Assembly: GCA_026419775.2 (NCBI GenBank)
Contig: JAOPGA020001540.1
Coordinates: forward strand, 1-29,267
DNA length: 29,267 nt
Direction: 5' to 3'
Source of the DNA: Acrasis kona
Taxonomy: Eukaryota > Heterolobosea > Eutetramitea > Acrasida > Acrasidae
A program made the translations under genes and the position numbers. How positions within the stretch are numbered: position 1 is the stretch's first letter; each line of letters begins with the position of its first letter. Below are positions 28,214 to 29,267 of the stretch, piece by piece. The notes under the pieces were generated by a model that made no database searches, had not been told where the DNA came from, and saw nothing but the letters and a program-made list of their open reading frames with translations.

Positions 28214-28758
28214 TTCTACAAACTTTTGCGGTGGGATGGATAATGTGAGATCGGTGTTAAATTACCGATGTTGGCCAATAAAAAATCTTCATCCTCGCGC
28301 TCAAAAATCTCACACTAAAAAATTCTAAACCGATAACCAATTTAGTAAATCTTGATGTTGAATGGATAGCGGAGATTTGAATTACAAAAAGGATTTCTCT
28401 GATGTCATTTATTTCAACGTCGTTCATGTGGTCAACCATACAAGAAGGGGTAAGGAGTCCGCGGAGTCCAATTAACGATCAAATCGTTTTTAATAATTGT
28501 CACGCCGTGTTAAACTTAATATTCTTCTCGTTCTTTAAACGAATTTGATTGTTTAAAACACAATCACAATTCAAAAAGATGAACAACATCACAGTGAATG
28601 GATCAAACATCAGTCTTAACACAGTCGTATAGCATGGTAACACTTTTCTTCTACAAGCACAAACGGAACTTGTTATCAGCACAAGTAACGGGACGTGTGT
28701 ACGAGTAAATCAATTAATTTACAAAGAAGTAAAAGAACATGTAAAATTTTAAAAATAA
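28214..28758. other. Intergenic region upstream of the adhesion receptor
   Basis: 545 bp between two minus-strand genes, holding the receptor's promoter and 5' leader. A small inverted repeat, ATCGGT-8 nt-ACCGAT (28250-28269), lies 37 nt upstream of the ATG and could form a weak hairpin in the leader. A GGAGTCC direct repeat sits at 28454-28469. No reliable gene was found; one doubtful micro-ORF is listed under rejected items. Confidence 0.45.
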
Positions 28759-28764
28759 TTTATT
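28759..28764 (-). terminator. AATAAA overlapping the eIF3m stop
   Basis: Minus-strand AAACAATAAATT: the TAA (28760-28762) is inside AATAAA. Confidence 0.55.
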
Positions 28765-29267
28765 GTTTCAATGCATTCTGCTGAATTGTTTTTTGTACCG
28801 AAGTAACACTTTGCTTCCACTCAGCCAACAGACTTTGTAGTTGCTTCCATTGTTCGTCCCCAAAGTTTCTCTGAACAGATTTACTATGCGTCGTTATCAA
28901 AAAAATGAAAATGAAGAAAAAACACATACATGATGTAAACCTTTTTTTCAAGTTGGTTTAGTCTTGCCTCAATTAACTTTGCAGATAGAGCGCGGATTAC
29001 ATAATCTTCGACTTCGTCTTCAGTTATTTGTAATTTATTGGAGATGTCACCATATGAAAGTTCGCTCCTACCGTTACATAATTCACACAAGCCTACAACA
29101 CGCATTTTTGTGGTCAAGTTATCCTTGTTGATACCGCTGATTTGTTGTACGTCGTTTGTTGAGGAGAATTTAATGTAGTCTTCGTATGTTCCTGAACCAA
29201 CGATGGTTAAAAGAGTGTATAATTTGTTGTTTGTATTTTTCCTAACTGTTTTACGGTCATCCAATTT
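28760..29267 (-). CDS. eIF3m: Eukaryotic translation initiation factor 3 subunit M, C-terminal part (5' end outside window)
   Basis: Minus strand; exons 29267-28930 (incomplete, open to the window edge) and 28883-28760, with a 46-nt intron (GTATGT...CATAG). The visible part is 153 residues. It covers the end of the PCI domain: KMRVVGLCEL, LSYGDISNKLQI, then VIRALSAKLIEARLNQLEKKVYI, and after the splice IKSVQRNFGDEQWKQLQSLL with a final W-K helix. The FG-x-x-QW motif right after the winged helix is diagnostic for eIF3m and separates it from the paralogue CSN7. The protein belongs to the eIF3 complex on the 40S ribosomal subunit. Family members are about 370-400 residues, so roughly 60% lies beyond the right edge. 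Confidence 0.88.

Noticed and set aside
26577-28328. Long plus-strand open frames (Val/Gly-rich, elastin-like) opposite the adhesion receptor stalk
   Set aside because: They are the mirror of the Thr/Pro/Ser repeat: ACN and CCN codons read in reverse give GTN, GGN and GAN codons and no stops. The minus frame has the signal peptide and real domains.
28579-28708. Possible plus-strand micro-gene starting MNNITVNGSNISLN with a 31-nt intron
   Set aside because: The codons look plausible, but the product would be about 32 residues, the donor (GTATAG) is weak, the intron is shorter than any other here, and nothing else supports it.
28884-29264. COP9 signalosome subunit 7 as identity of the right-edge PCI protein
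   Set aside because: The winged helix followed by FG-x-x-QW and a Trp-Lys tail matches eIF3m and not CSN7.

Overview
This is eukaryotic nuclear DNA, most likely from a free-living protist. The evidence is a standard genetic code (TAA, TAG and TGA all end genes), GT-AG introns, and families confined to or typical of eukaryotes: TMC channel-like protein, SNARE, heterotrimeric G-alpha, GPS-bearing adhesion receptor, NAPE-PLD and eIF3m. The DNA is AT-rich, and genes lie on both strands 60-500 bp apart. Seventeen introns could be placed with confidence, all 35-46 nt long; an eighteenth of about 34 nt is less certain. A heterolobosean amoeba or a similar amoeboid flagellate would fit, but that is inference; no rRNA or other phylogenetic marker lies in the window. 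No tRNA, rRNA, CRISPR array or intact transposon was recognised.

Layout. Bases 1-3054 are gene-poor, with one probable decayed reading frame on the minus strand. Bases 3055-7503 hold a CPBP (CAAX-type) membrane protease, a small acidic exon, an intronless Crinkler-like (CRN) NTPase/nuclease-fold protein, and, divergent from it, a small membrane coiled-coil protein. Bases 7748-9815 hold a TPR-helical repeat-MYND finger protein. Bases 9881-13780 (minus) hold a TMC-like membrane protein and a membrane-anchored sucrase/ferredoxin-like (Apd1-type) protein; a C2-domain protein (13939-15608) diverges from the latter. Then come a four-helix membrane protein, a hidden two-exon tail-anchored protein (16405-16712), a NAPE-PLD, a fascin-like/SNARE fusion, and a Kelch-TPR-G-alpha fusion (19533-23014). 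The right end, all minus strand, has a four-helix membrane protein in four exons, a very large mucin-like REJ/PKD-EGF-GPS single-pass receptor, and the 3' part of eIF3m, which runs off the window.

Many of the genes belong to membrane, trafficking or signalling families: SNARE-type fusion, lipid phospholipase, C2 protein, TMC, adhesion receptor and a degenerate G-alpha joined in cis to a Kelch propeller. Nothing in the layout shows that they form one pathway.

Two genome-wide habits stand out. Introns are extremely short and uniform. In nine of about fifteen genes the stop codon physically overlaps an AATAAA hexamer (for example CAATAAA), and in two more the hexamer starts within 7 nt, implying almost no 3' UTR. 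The most novel-looking genes are the Kelch-TPR-G-alpha fusion, whose nucleotide-binding motifs are degenerate, and the beta-trefoil protein ending in a Q-SNARE motif without a membrane anchor.
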